Source of the DNA: Hydrogenedens sp964549105
Lineage (GTDB): Bacteria; Hydrogenedentota; Hydrogenedentia; Hydrogenedentales; Hydrogenedentaceae
Length of the DNA stretch: 64,000 nt
Direction of reading: 5' to 3'
Assembly (NCBI GenBank): GCA_964549105.1
Contig: CAZJTZ010000002.1
Location: 62,001 to 126,000, forward strand
This document shows, one piece after another, positions 16,707-26,350 of this stretch (the first letter of the stretch is position 1; the number at the start of each line of letters is the position of its first letter). The notes beneath the pieces are model-generated. The model did no database searches. It saw only the letters and a list, made by a program, of their open reading frames with translations, and was not told the DNA's origin. The position numbers and the translations under genes are program-made.

Positions 16707-18056
16707 GAGATAAAGACAGACATTTATAAATATCGCTGGGTAGACCTGTTTTGTGGAGAAGGAAATCTTGTATTGCCTATTCTGGAATTAGTGTCCGCAG
16801 ACGAGAGGATTAACTTTTTTAAGAAGCGTATTTTCCTGTTTGATATCCAGAAGGAATTAGTGGAAAAGGCAATCTCTAATGCTCTCCAATATGGCATCCC
16901 ACAGAAAATAGCACGAGCAAATATTATTCACAGAGACACCCTGGAAGATTACCCCACTTTTATTTTGAATAATGATTTACCTGTGTATCATATTACCAAT
17001 CCACCCTACCTTTATATAGGTTATATAGCAAAGCATAAGGAAACGCAAAAACATCTGGAATATTTTCAAGAATTAAATGAAGGGTATCAGGATTTATATC
17101 AACTGGCTTTGATAAATGATTTGAACAATGGCATTAAAAAGATGATTTATATCATACCATCTAATTTTCTTTTTGGATTTTCAGCATCGAACAAGATTAG
17201 AGGTGATTTTCTTCCATTTTACAATATTAAAAAGGCTTTTATCTTTGAAAAAAAGATTTTTGAATTCACAGGGACAAATGTTGTTATCTGCTTTTTTGAG
17301 AGGAAAACAGTTCCTAAACGAGAAAAAATTGTTTTTGAAGGGATGAAAATAAATAAGGAGAATCAGAAAAAATTTTATACCCTTGACCCTAAACACCATT
17401 TCAGAGCCGGTGACGAGTTTGGGGAATTTGTCAAACAATATAAGGCTTCCAGACCGTTGAAAGTCACTTACTATTTGACGATGGAAGAGGTTGAGAAGAA
17501 CGAAGGGGATAAGGAAATCACAGTTATAGATGCCAATGCTTTTAATGGGAAGAAATATGAGAAGAGGGTAATATATGCTAACGATAAACTTCACGATAGA
17601 ATCAAGTCTAATATTCTTTTTATCAGGACGGTTGATACAGGCAGTTATGATGGTAGAGCCGGGCTATATTTAATCGGCGAAATTTTTGGGGCAGATGGGA
17701 TTTTCGTTTCAAAATCAAGGTATAGAACACATCCGATACAGATATTTTTTGACCCACCATTATCTATAGATGACCAGATATTATTAAAGGATTACTTTAA
17801 TTCAGTGCTTGAATATTTTAGAGAAAAGACGGATAGTGAATTTATGACAACCTATAAATATTCAAACAGTGAATATACGAGGAAATATTTGGGTCTTACA
17901 CAAGCGAAGGAATTGATAGAGACCTTCCCTATTTTGGCACTGAAAGCAAATGAATCTATCAAATTAAAAAAACTAATTGAGAACAATGAGATTGAAGGTA
18001 TAATCTCTTTTGTTAAATCTTTTAATAGATTAATGAAATCGTTGATATGGAGTTGA
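16626..18056 (+). CDS. N6-adenine DNA methyltransferase (TaqI/Eco57I-like), no partner endonuclease seen
   Basis: The 476-residue protein has the gamma-class layout: an N-terminal motif-X-like RRRFGEHLTSIRIFKKFI, AdoMet motif I in DLFCGEGNLVLP near residue 41, motif IV TNPPYLYIG near residue 118, and a C-terminal target-recognition region with HPIQIFF and KYSNSEYTRKYLG. NPPY enzymes methylate adenine. No nuclease domain is fused to it and no second endonuclease gene is nearby, so it is either solitary or its former partner has been lost. Its first 27 codons are duplicated on the far side of the ThaI-like cassette. Confidence 0.85.
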   Translation: MNAVENKRRRFGEHLTSIRIFKKFILPEIKTDIYKYRWVDLFCGEGNLVLPILELVSADERINFFKKRIFLFDIQKELVEKAISNALQYGIPQKIARANIIHRDTLEDYPTFILNNDLPVYHITNPPYLYIGYIAKHKETQKHLEYFQELNEGYQDLYQLALINDLNNGIKKMIYIIPSNFLFGFSASNKIRGDFLPFYNIKKAFIFEKKIFEFTGTNVVICFFERKTVPKREKIVFEGMKINKENQKKFYTLDPKHHFRAGDEFGEFVKQYKASRPLKVTYYLTMEEVEKNEGDKEITVIDANAFNGKKYEKRVIYANDKLHDRIKSNILFIRTVDTGSYDGRAGLYLIGEIFGADGIFVSKSRYRTHPIQIFFDPPLSIDDQILLKDYFNSVLEYFREKTDSEFMTTYKYSNSEYTRKYLGLTQAKELIETFPILALKANESIKLKKLIENNEIEGIISFVKSFNRLMKSLIWS

Positions 18057-18102
18057 TAGGGAGTAATGGCAATACTGCGGATAAATCCTTATCAGGATAT
18101 TC

Positions 18103-19893
18103 TTACGCTTTATTTTTCTCTTCTTTGAGTAGTGTGATGAGTTGTTCGAATCGGGGTGCATTGCTGGGGTCAGCAGAAATAAGCATCTCGTGGGCATTTA
18201 ATATGAAATCTACCATTCGCTCTTGAGTGGCAGGCATTGTGATAGGCTGTAATTCCGCAGGTAAGGGTTCAGGCTCAAATAAGAAATGGACAAGGATGTC
18301 GGCAAGACCCAATTCACTAAATTCTTTAAGTAAGGGACGAGCAATATTTTGTAAAGCGATTTGTGGAGAACCCTTTTGTTCGGAGTTGGAACATAGTTGG
18401 TGAAGCACACCGAAGAAAGTGCTTTCCAGTTGTGTGCATTCAGAGAAATCAAAGACCCAACGCTCTACTTGCTTGTTTTCTTCCTTGATTTTTTGTAAGA
18501 GGTCATATAAACTGTAAGCCTCTCTCCATGTTCCTGTACCGGTGATTTTGAGGTAGCAGGTATTTTGCTGTATTGCGTAGAGTACACCCCTGGTTGAGAC
18601 GCTTCTGCTGAAGGGAGCAGGTTCTTGTAAGGGATAGTATGCTATTTGCGGATTTTCCTGTCCTTTTAATGTGAACCAGATAAGGGTCATATCGTCTTTT
18701 TGCAGTTTTTGATTTGTCCATAGAGATAGTTTCTCGTCCAATTGATGTAGCATTTTTTGTGGACTGCCTGTATCCTCTTCTAATAGTTCTATGAGATTTT
18801 GTTGCGTGAATTTTTCACTTTCGCCATTTTGGAGATTTAATATCCCATCCGTGCAGAAGAGGAAAGTGTCACCCCAATCCCAGGAATAAGTCATGGAGGT
18901 AAATCGTGCACGGGATACAATGCCTAAGGCAGGAGCAGGAACGCGTATCACCTCTACTCTGTTGTTCTGGTTATGTCGCCATAGAACGGAGGGATGACCC
19001 GCATTACAAATTTCTATCGTTTGATTTTGCAAATCAATAATTGCATAACAGAGGGACATAAATATTTCATAGCCGAAAGGTCCGGATACTAATTTATCAT
19101 TTAGATTTTTAAGGAGGTCTTTGGGTGAAATGATTTTATTTTCTTCACCATCTTTACTATATTTTGGTTGAAACGCATACTTAAGAAAGGTGGTTACCAA
19201 CGCTGAGCCGATTCCATGTCCAGAAGTATCTGCAATGTATATACCGATACGATTTTCGTCTAATTGAAAAATATCAAGCAAATCTCCTCCGATACGATTT
19301 AATGGATGGTAATAAACCGCTGCTGAAATAGATTGATGTTTGGGAATTACCTTTGGGAGTAGGGCTCTTTGCACTCGTTCTGCTTTTTGCAAATCTTGTT
19401 GGAACACTTCGGTCTGTGCTTGAACCAACTGATAAGCCAATTCCAATTCTGCAAGCCGATTCTCTAATTCTATATTCTTCTTTTGGATTTCTTTTATTAA
19501 CTGTTCGTTATATTCTTTAATTCTCCTATGTTCAATAGCACGATTTATTTGATGAAAGAACATATCCCAGGAGTCAATCGGCTTTAATACAAAATCGTAG
19601 GCTCCATAATGAACAGCATTTACCACATCCTGTATCTTTGTTGTTCCAGAAAGGACTATTTTTTCTAAGTGAGGCTTATTTTCATTCAGCCATGACATTA
19701 ACTCGAACCCATTCATTTCCCCTTTTAAGTAAAGGTCAACAAGCACAAGGTCAAAGTCTTTTTCTTTTAATATCTGAAGAGCTTTTTCTCCGGAACTACT
19801 TGTTTGGACTTCATACCCCTGTTTTGTTAAAGCCCTTTCCATCAATGTTAAAATAGATGGTTCGTCATCTACAATAAGTAAAGATGGTTTCAT
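18103..19893 (-). CDS. Response regulator: REC, coiled coil, PP2C phosphatase and STAS-like domain
   Basis: Residues 1-120 are a receiver domain with IVDDEP, the phospho-acceptor Asp in LVDLYLKG, SGTTK and the KPID lysine. A coiled coil (about 120-175) leads into a PP2C/SpoIIE phosphatase (about 180-395) with IGGDLLDIF, ADTSGHGIGSA, NAGHPSVLW, LFCTDGI and KDDMTLIWF. The last third contains a STAS-like domain (about 425-525) in which the usual DSSG motif is LESTFFG. This is an RssB/RsbP-like phosphatase controlled by phosphotransfer, with a STAS module in the same chain. No histidine kinase is adjacent, so its input is unknown. Confidence 0.87.
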   Translation of the reverse strand: MKPSLLIVDDEPSILTLMERALTKQGYEVQTSSSGEKALQILKEKDFDLVLVDLYLKGEMNGFELMSWLNENKPHLEKIVLSGTTKIQDVVNAVHYGAYDFVLKPIDSWDMFFHQINRAIEHRRIKEYNEQLIKEIQKKNIELENRLAELELAYQLVQAQTEVFQQDLQKAERVQRALLPKVIPKHQSISAAVYYHPLNRIGGDLLDIFQLDENRIGIYIADTSGHGIGSALVTTFLKYAFQPKYSKDGEENKIISPKDLLKNLNDKLVSGPFGYEIFMSLCYAIIDLQNQTIEICNAGHPSVLWRHNQNNRVEVIRVPAPALGIVSRARFTSMTYSWDWGDTFLFCTDGILNLQNGESEKFTQQNLIELLEEDTGSPQKMLHQLDEKLSLWTNQKLQKDDMTLIWFTLKGQENPQIAYYPLQEPAPFSRSVSTRGVLYAIQQNTCYLKITGTGTWREAYSLYDLLQKIKEENKQVERWVFDFSECTQLESTFFGVLHQLCSNSEQKGSPQIALQNIARPLLKEFSELGLADILVHFLFEPEPLPAELQPITMPATQERMVDFILNAHEMLISADPSNAPRFEQLITLLKEEKNKA

Positions 19894-20252
19894 ATCTTTT
19901 ATCTTTTCATAACTGTTTTTTAAATTTTATATGTTAAACATATTCAAATCCAAATTTTATCTAATGTCTATTTTCATGATAACATAATTTTTATTTATAT
20001 GTATTTTTTTATTTAGAAATTTAAAAAAAATTATTAACTTAAAGGATAAAAGTTTAAATAATGATTTGATATAATAAAATATTGAAAGTTTGTCAATATT
20101 TTTCTTGACATTTTAATCGCTGTCTTGTAAAAATATGTGTAGGATACAAACAAAGTAGTTATTTGTAAACATTTAGAGTAAATAAGGGATTTACATATAA
20201 AGGAATAGATAAGATATAATTCAACGATTAAACATATCTGGAGAATTTGTAT
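19894..20252. other. AT-rich divergent intergenic region
   Basis: This 359-base stretch separates the REC-PP2C gene (minus) from the M4 protease gene (plus) and should carry both promoters. I see one fair plus-strand promoter, listed separately, and no small gene, tRNA or hairpin. Confidence 0.5.
20105..20133 (+). promoter_or_regulatory. Candidate sigma-70 promoter for the M4 protease gene
   Basis: A perfect -35 TTGACA (20105-20110) is followed after 17 bases by TAAAAA (20128-20133), a four-of-six -10. The transcript would have a leader of about 110 bases before the ATG at 20253. Confidence 0.45.
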
Positions 20253-23200
20253 ATGTATCGTTTTTTGAAGTTCTTTTTATTAACGCTATTAGTGGGTATT
20301 AGTTTTTCTGCCTTTGCCCAATCTTCTGTTAGTGTAGATTCACAAGCAGTTGCCCGATTATTAAGCACCTATCAAGGTTCGGGAACGACAGAATTGCCTG
20401 TGATTCATAAAAACGACAGGGGATTTGTTCGTTTTCTCTTAGCACCAGAAGGCGGGTATTTCTCAACACCTATGACAGGTCAGAAGTCTTTTGATGCCCC
20501 GGAGATGATAAAGGATTATATTCAGAAATATATTAAGGCATTTGCTATTGAAAGCAATAAGACAGAATTTAATGTTGAATCCATTATAGAAAGAGATGAT
20601 TATCAAGTCATTCGCTTAACGCAAAAATATTCATCTTTACCTGTTTTTGGTTCTGGGGTAATAGCACAATTAACAAACGATGGGAAAATACTGGCTCTTG
20701 CCTGTGAAATAATGAGAGACGATACAGGATTAAAGTCGCTGGATATTTCTCAACCTCTTCCAATAGATGAAACAGCCGCAACTGATTTCGCTATTCAATT
20801 CATTTTGAAACAGGACAGCACTGTAAGCAAGCAAAACATTGAAACGATTGAAAATCCTTACATAGCAATATACGACCCTAATATGTTAAAGATTTCGGAA
20901 TCTCCCTGTATAGTTTATGTTATTTCACTTGCTGTTAAAAATACAGACAAGAGATATAGAATTCTTGTGGACAGTTTTACTGGTGAAGTACGACTAAATT
21001 ATCTTCTCTATAATGAAGTTATTAACCGTGAGATTTATGATGCCAACAATTCTTACACTATTACAGAAACACCTAACCGTAAAGAAGGCGATAGAGAAAC
21101 GGGGATTGTGGATATTGATAATGCCTACGATTATTTGGGTGATGCCTATAATTTCTTTGCGACAAATCATGGCAGAGATAGTTATGATAATAAAGGTGCT
21201 ACATTAATGGCAATTGTTCGTTTGCCTATACAGAATGCTTATTGGGATACATCAACGAAAGCCTTTTGGCTTGGGACAGGTTTTGCTGTTGATGATGTAA
21301 TAGGTCATGAATATACTCACTCGGTAACAGATGACATCACAGGTTTGGTATATTTTGGCGAACCGGGTGCCATTAGTGAGAGTTTGAGCGATATATGGGG
21401 TGAGTTTATAGATTTGACAAATGGTAAAGGACTGGACACAGGTGCGGTTCGTTGGCAGATAGGAGAAGACCTTCCTTCGGGAACCTTATGGGAAGGTAGT
21501 TCTGCCATAAGAAACATGAAAGACCCAACAATTTATAATTTGCCTGACCGTTACAACAGTCCACTATTTGTAAAAACCTCATCATTATCCGTCGCGGATA
21601 ATGCGGGTGTCCACACGAACTGCGGAGTAGGCGATAAGTTGGCATACCTACTTACAGACGGCGATTCTTTTAATGGGGAAAAAGTGAACGGATTTGGTAT
21701 TGTTCGCACAGCAAAATTGTTTTATGGTGCATTAGAACTATTACCACCCGTAGCCGATTATGCCATGTTGTCTTTAGCCTTAAATGCTTCTGCTCTACAA
21801 CAGGGATTGTCTATTGAAGACCGATTCAATTTAAGTCGTGCGATGAGAGCAGTAGAAATTTTACCGGAAGAAATGGAAGAGATGGGTGCTCGTGATTTTC
21901 GTGCCACTTCTATATTAGTGGAAGATGATATGCCCGCTATCTTACTGTCGTGGACTCCTCCTGCTGAAGTTGATTACAGTCAAGTAGTGTTAGTAAGGAA
22001 AGCTGGAAGTTACCCTCAAAGTACTCTGGATGGAGACCAGATATTTGTAGGGAAGGGCTCTTATTTCTTAGATGTAAATGTATCTTCGGGTATTGAATAT
22101 TTCTATTCGCTATTGGTAGATATGGTCGAATTTCCACCGATAGAAATGTATGATAGTGCCATAGCAGGAGGATATGCACCTCCGGTATTGACCCAGGAAT
22201 TTACTTCTATTGACCCCCGTCAACCTATTGCAAATGAAATTATATACAGTCAGATTTATTTTATTCCTACAGGTCCCCCTGTTAATCCGCTGGGTGAGAA
22301 CAAATATTTAGGTGGATATTACAATTATGAAGCAGTGTTTACACCAGAGGTGTTTTCGTTCCCCGTAAAGAGACAGGATGCAACGGGTAGTGCCTATTCT
22401 ATACCTCTATCTACCGATGGGCTTGTGAGTTTTGATTTGACGGATGTGCAGTTTCCTTTCTTTGGCAAAAAATATGGAACTATATATTTAGGTGCAAATG
22501 GCTATATTTCTTTTATCCCTGTTGGATTGGAAAATGCTAAAAACTTTCCATCTCTTGCCAGTCATTTTGCTATACCACGAATTTCTTTTTTGTTTAGCGA
22601 TTTAGCACCTGATTCCGCAGGGGAGATCTGGACGAGAAAATTAGATGACCGATTTGTTATCACCTTTGAGAATGTTCCCAAAAATGCGGAGGGAGGAATT
22701 CCCAATCCGTTATCAGGGGCAAATCCAGGTTCTTCAGTTCAGGTAGAACTTTTCTTTAGCGGGCATATTCGTATTACCTACTTACAATTAGACCCAAACT
22801 ATTGTATTGTAGGACTTTCAGATGGTAGAGGGGTTCCTTTAGACCCGGCTCAATTGTATCCGGGAGAATTCCCATATTCTCTCCAGAGATATACAGATTT
22901 CCCGCAACTTCCAGAGACGCCTACCCAATTGAGTTTTGAACCCTCACCTCTATATACAGTATTACCAGAACAGAATATCACTTTTGAAGTTGTTACCCTG
23001 TTTCCCGGTTCTACTGTACCCCAACTTTTGGCTTCTTGGTTACGCGAGGATACTCCTCCCTTTGCGGACCTGAAAAATGGTAAAGGTAAATTTTCATGGA
23101 GACCCACACAAAGCGACGATGGCACATATTATTTGCGTGTTCTGGCAAGATTAGGGGAGCAGTATGCCTATCAAGATATTCCTATAATAGTGAATCCAGT

Positions 23201-23954
23201 GATAGTGCAGCCCCAAGCAACCAATTTACGCATTTCATCCCAATCTCCAGCAGAAGATACGACTGCCTCTCGAATTGTTTCAGCAGGTAGACCTCTGGTG
23301 GCAAGTTATGACTATATTCATCCCTTGATGGTAGAAAATCCAACTCAATACGCAGAAGGATTGAGTATCCTTTATTGGTTTCGCAATCATGAAGTTGTTC
23401 CCGTTCTGACAAACTATAAATCGGTTCCCTCAAATGTAACTAAAGGTGGAGATATATGGTATTTCCGAGTCATTCCTATATCATTAGGAGGCATTGTTGG
23501 TAAAGAGGCAATTTCTCCCGTTATTTATATAGTCGGTCAGCCTGAAATTACAAGTGTGTATCCGAATCGAGGAAAATCTACGGGCGGTGAACCTATCCGA
23601 ATTCGTGGTCGGTTTTTTGTTGGGATTTTAAACATAAAATTGGCTGGAATTCCTGTTCCAAGTTATCGGGCAATAAGTGAGACAGAGATTGAGGTAACAA
23701 CTCCCCAGTGCTTACCGGGGATGGCAGATATATATATCCAGACCACAGGTGGCTTTTCTCAATTATCTCAGGCATTTGAGTTTTACGAAGAGCCTCAACC
23801 TCCCACTGAACCCGAACCAGAAAAAAGACGATGTATTATTTCTTGTGGCAATAATCCATCTAATAACCATCATCTTCTGGGCGATGGAATAATACTATCT
23901 CTATTGCTTGTGTATTTGGCTTTTCGAAAAGAGAAAAGCAATTCAATTTCATAA
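20253..23954 (+). CDS. Large secreted M4 (thermolysin-like) metalloprotease with TIG domain and C-terminal membrane anchor
   Basis: A signal peptide (residues 1-23) is followed by an FTP-like propeptide region (about 50-250) and the M4 catalytic domain. HEYTH near residue 353 and GAISESLSD about 20 residues later supply the zinc ligands and catalytic Glu, and VHTNCGVGDKLAYLL the late active-site His. Later regions are beta-rich; an IPT/TIG domain (QPEITSVYPNRGKSTGGEP) lies near residue 1090. The tail holds a Pro/Glu linker, paired cysteines (CIISCG), a hydrophobic helix and FRKEK, resembling CTERM-type sorting signals. The ATG at 20253 has GGAGA eight bases upstream. Confidence 0.9.
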   Translation: MYRFLKFFLLTLLVGISFSAFAQSSVSVDSQAVARLLSTYQGSGTTELPVIHKNDRGFVRFLLAPEGGYFSTPMTGQKSFDAPEMIKDYIQKYIKAFAIESNKTEFNVESIIERDDYQVIRLTQKYSSLPVFGSGVIAQLTNDGKILALACEIMRDDTGLKSLDISQPLPIDETAATDFAIQFILKQDSTVSKQNIETIENPYIAIYDPNMLKISESPCIVYVISLAVKNTDKRYRILVDSFTGEVRLNYLLYNEVINREIYDANNSYTITETPNRKEGDRETGIVDIDNAYDYLGDAYNFFATNHGRDSYDNKGATLMAIVRLPIQNAYWDTSTKAFWLGTGFAVDDVIGHEYTHSVTDDITGLVYFGEPGAISESLSDIWGEFIDLTNGKGLDTGAVRWQIGEDLPSGTLWEGSSAIRNMKDPTIYNLPDRYNSPLFVKTSSLSVADNAGVHTNCGVGDKLAYLLTDGDSFNGEKVNGFGIVRTAKLFYGALELLPPVADYAMLSLALNASALQQGLSIEDRFNLSRAMRAVEILPEEMEEMGARDFRATSILVEDDMPAILLSWTPPAEVDYSQVVLVRKAGSYPQSTLDGDQIFVGKGSYFLDVNVSSGIEYFYSLLVDMVEFPPIEMYDSAIAGGYAPPVLTQEFTSIDPRQPIANEIIYSQIYFIPTGPPVNPLGENKYLGGYYNYEAVFTPEVFSFPVKRQDATGSAYSIPLSTDGLVSFDLTDVQFPFFGKKYGTIYLGANGYISFIPVGLENAKNFPSLASHFAIPRISFLFSDLAPDSAGEIWTRKLDDRFVITFENVPKNAEGGIPNPLSGANPGSSVQVELFFSGHIRITYLQLDPNYCIVGLSDGRGVPLDPAQLYPGEFPYSLQRYTDFPQLPETPTQLSFEPSPLYTVLPEQNITFEVVTLFPGSTVPQLLASWLREDTPPFADLKNGKGKFSWRPTQSDDGTYYLRVLARLGEQYAYQDIPIIVNPVIVQPQATNLRISSQSPAEDTTASRIVSAGRPLVASYDYIHPLMVENPTQYAEGLSILYWFRNHEVVPVLTNYKSVPSNVTKGGDIWYFRVIPISLGGIVGKEAISPVIYIVGQPEITSVYPNRGKSTGGEPIRIRGRFFVGILNIKLAGIPVPSYRAISETEIEVTTPQCLPGMADIYIQTTGGFSQLSQAFEFYEEPQPPTEPEPEKRRCIISCGNNPSNNHHLLGDGIILSLLLVYLAFRKEKSNSIS

Positions 23955-23989
23955 TCAAAGATATTTATTGATTAAAGGCTTTTCCTCTA

Positions 23990-25132
23990 TTGAAAAAAAT
24001 AAGTCCCTCTTTTCATATTCTTTTTATCCTCTCTTATTTAATCTGTATGGGCGTCGTATTTGCTGAAGAAGTTCCTGATGGACAAATTGCTTGCCTTAGT
24101 GGTGAAGATATGGATACTTTCCAGGTGCATATACTTGACCTCAAGTCCAAAACAGAGAAAACAATAAACAAAGGTAGTCATCATGGAGCACCAGTCTGGT
24201 CTCCAAATGGACAAAACATAGCCTTTTCTGCAAAAACCGATAAAGGGCTCAGTATCTTCATTTATAATTATGAAACAGATGAGTGCCGTGTCCTAGATCA
24301 CCAATATTCCTGGAATGATAATCCGTCATGGTCGGCAAACGGCAAGTATATCGCATACACCTCCTGCGAAAAGGGGCTCGTAGACCAAAAAGTTACTGTG
24401 TATGAATTGGAAAAAGACAGAGAAGAATTTTGGGGCGGTGAGAAAATTCCATCTGTATTAACTCCGGTCTGGTTTCCGAAGTTGGACATACTAAACGCAA
24501 TGAATGCAACCGTTTCTCAGGTTACCTATACAGAAGGGTTTGACATACATAAATTTTTTGATGAGGGTTACTCTACGGGGGTGCTGATAGGTGTGGCCGT
24601 TTTCCCGCTGGGAGGGAAACGACTAACCACGGAATTAGTTGTATTCAGTAAATCTCAGGCAACACCTTTACCAAAAGAATTGATGCTTGAATCCACAAGA
24701 TTTGAAGAATTGAACCCACAGGTGTCACCCAAAGGTTCCAGTCTGGTCTTTGAAACAAATGAGTCAGGTGACCGTGAAATATACTACCTTGGAAGAAAGG
24801 GAATTTCTAATATTTCCAACCATCATTCTGCGGATTGGAATCCTATCTGGTCTCCCAATGGAGAATGGGTTGCTTTTGAATCCTTTCGAAATGGGCGTAG
24901 AGGTATTTATCGCGTCTTCCCTGAAACGGCTCGCGTCTTTCCTTTTGTGGTCAGTGCCGATTTTGATTGTTGGAATCTAACCTGGTCCCCAAATAGTGAA
25001 TGGATATGCTTTGTCTCTAATAAGACAGGAACTCCTCAACTTTACTTAAAAAATATTGCAGAAGACAAAATAATTCCCTTAACAAATTCCTCTATCCATG
25101 TAGCTCCCAGTTGGAGACCTAAAGCCAAATGA
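23990..25132 (+). CDS. Secreted TolB-like beta-propeller protein
   Basis: After a signal peptide (about residues 1-25) come five or six WD40-like PD40 repeats, visible as WSPNGQNIAFS, WSANGKYIAYT, VSPKGSSLVFE, WSPNGEWVAFE and WSPNSEWICFV. These form a beta-propeller like that of TolB or dipeptidyl-peptidase propellers, here without a catalytic domain, so it probably binds proteins or glycans in the periplasm. The signal peptide supports the TTG start; the ribosome binding site is AAAGG. The metallophosphoesterase gene overlaps its end by four bases. Confidence 0.78.
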   Translation: MKKISPSFHILFILSYLICMGVVFAEEVPDGQIACLSGEDMDTFQVHILDLKSKTEKTINKGSHHGAPVWSPNGQNIAFSAKTDKGLSIFIYNYETDECRVLDHQYSWNDNPSWSANGKYIAYTSCEKGLVDQKVTVYELEKDREEFWGGEKIPSVLTPVWFPKLDILNAMNATVSQVTYTEGFDIHKFFDEGYSTGVLIGVAVFPLGGKRLTTELVVFSKSQATPLPKELMLESTRFEELNPQVSPKGSSLVFETNESGDREIYYLGRKGISNISNHHSADWNPIWSPNGEWVAFESFRNGRRGIYRVFPETARVFPFVVSADFDCWNLTWSPNSEWICFVSNKTGTPQLYLKNIAEDKIIPLTNSSIHVAPSWRPKAK

Positions 25133-26178
25133 TATTCCGAGTAAAGCAAATATGTTTCTTCTTCCTTTGCGGAATGTATGCTACGACATCTCTTTTTTCT
25201 GCTTATGCACGGCTTGATGATGGAATATTAGGAATTATCAAACTCCCCAATGAGGGTTGCCCTATAATATTAGCACCGGGACAAACCTTCAAAGTTATAG
25301 CGGAACAAAAGGGGGAATTGTTCCTCATTGATAGTGAAAATCAAATCCTATCTTTAACTGCTCAGTGGAAAAGTCCTACTCCCAATTTATGGGAAGCAAC
25401 TGTAACAGTAGTGGGCGAGGGAATAAAAGAAGGTCCCTACTCGCTCCAAATTATTACAGAAACTCATACAAAAGACATGAATCCCCGTTCTGTCTGGGTT
25501 CAAAATTCATTCAAAGAATTTTATACATTTGCACACATAAGCGATATACATATCCGCAATAATGACCCTGATGACGAACAGACTACAACTTTCCAGTCAA
25601 CAATTGAAAAATTAAATCAGAGTGATGCTCAGTTTGTATTAATAACAGGAGATTTGACCCATGACGCTACAATGGAACAATGGGGAATGTTCCTCAAAAT
25701 TCTAAACCAATGCAAAAAGCCTACATTTGTTTGTGCTGGAAATCATGACCGCAATAAGGACAATTATGAAAAGATGTTTTACACTTCCACTTATGCCTTT
25801 CGATATGGTAAAGATGGCTACATTGTCTACGACACCCGAGAATATCAAATTGCGGATAGTTGGGGTGAACAGGATACCCTACTTTATCGCTATTGCAAAG
25901 AATTGAAATCGAGCCGTTGGGTATTGGGGATTACCCACCGATACGATTTTACCATGGGCATACGTGCCCAAATAATACTCTTTGTAGATGACCCTATAGA
26001 TTTTATTCTTTATGGACATACCCACCGTGAAAATACAAAAGAGGAATCTATGCTGCCCTGGGGGAAAACGCATGTGTTTGTTGTGCCTGCGGAAAAAGAC
26101 GGGTACTATCGAATCTTTGATATCGGTGAAGGTGGCTTATTGCCTCGTCCAATACAAAATATTAAAAGCCACAAGTAA
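25129..26178 (+). CDS. Secreted calcineurin-like metallophosphoesterase
   Basis: A signal peptide is followed by an N-terminal beta domain (about 25-125) and a metallophosphoesterase domain with AHISDIHI, LITGDLTHD, CAGNHDRN, THRYDF and LYGHTHREN, which together give the di-metal site. Such enzymes hydrolyse phosphomonoesters, diesters or nucleotides; the substrate is unknown. It overlaps the TolB-like gene by ATGA and is probably co-translated, so the two products may act together outside the cytoplasm. Confidence 0.82.
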   Translation: MIFRVKQICFFFLCGMYATTSLFSAYARLDDGILGIIKLPNEGCPIILAPGQTFKVIAEQKGELFLIDSENQILSLTAQWKSPTPNLWEATVTVVGEGIKEGPYSLQIITETHTKDMNPRSVWVQNSFKEFYTFAHISDIHIRNNDPDDEQTTTFQSTIEKLNQSDAQFVLITGDLTHDATMEQWGMFLKILNQCKKPTFVCAGNHDRNKDNYEKMFYTSTYAFRYGKDGYIVYDTREYQIADSWGEQDTLLYRYCKELKSSRWVLGITHRYDFTMGIRAQIILFVDDPIDFILYGHTHRENTKEESMLPWGKTHVFVVPAEKDGYYRIFDIGEGGLLPRPIQNIKSHK

Positions 26179-26350
26179 AAAATTTAGTTAAACTCAGGAC
26201 CCTTACCCTTCTTATTGGTTTATAATGGAAATGAATGTCCTATGAGTGATATAATATTCTAAATTCCGATTATTCAATAAAATTTTGAATGGTTATTACC
26301 TTTCCTAATTCTTCTAAAATATAAACTTTTTTATTGTTAGGGATTTTTTT

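Noticed and set aside
18045..18103. Bidirectional terminator between the convergent methyltransferase and REC-PP2C genes
   Set aside because: Only a 5-bp GATAA/TTATC stem with a 4-base loop is visible, too weak to call.
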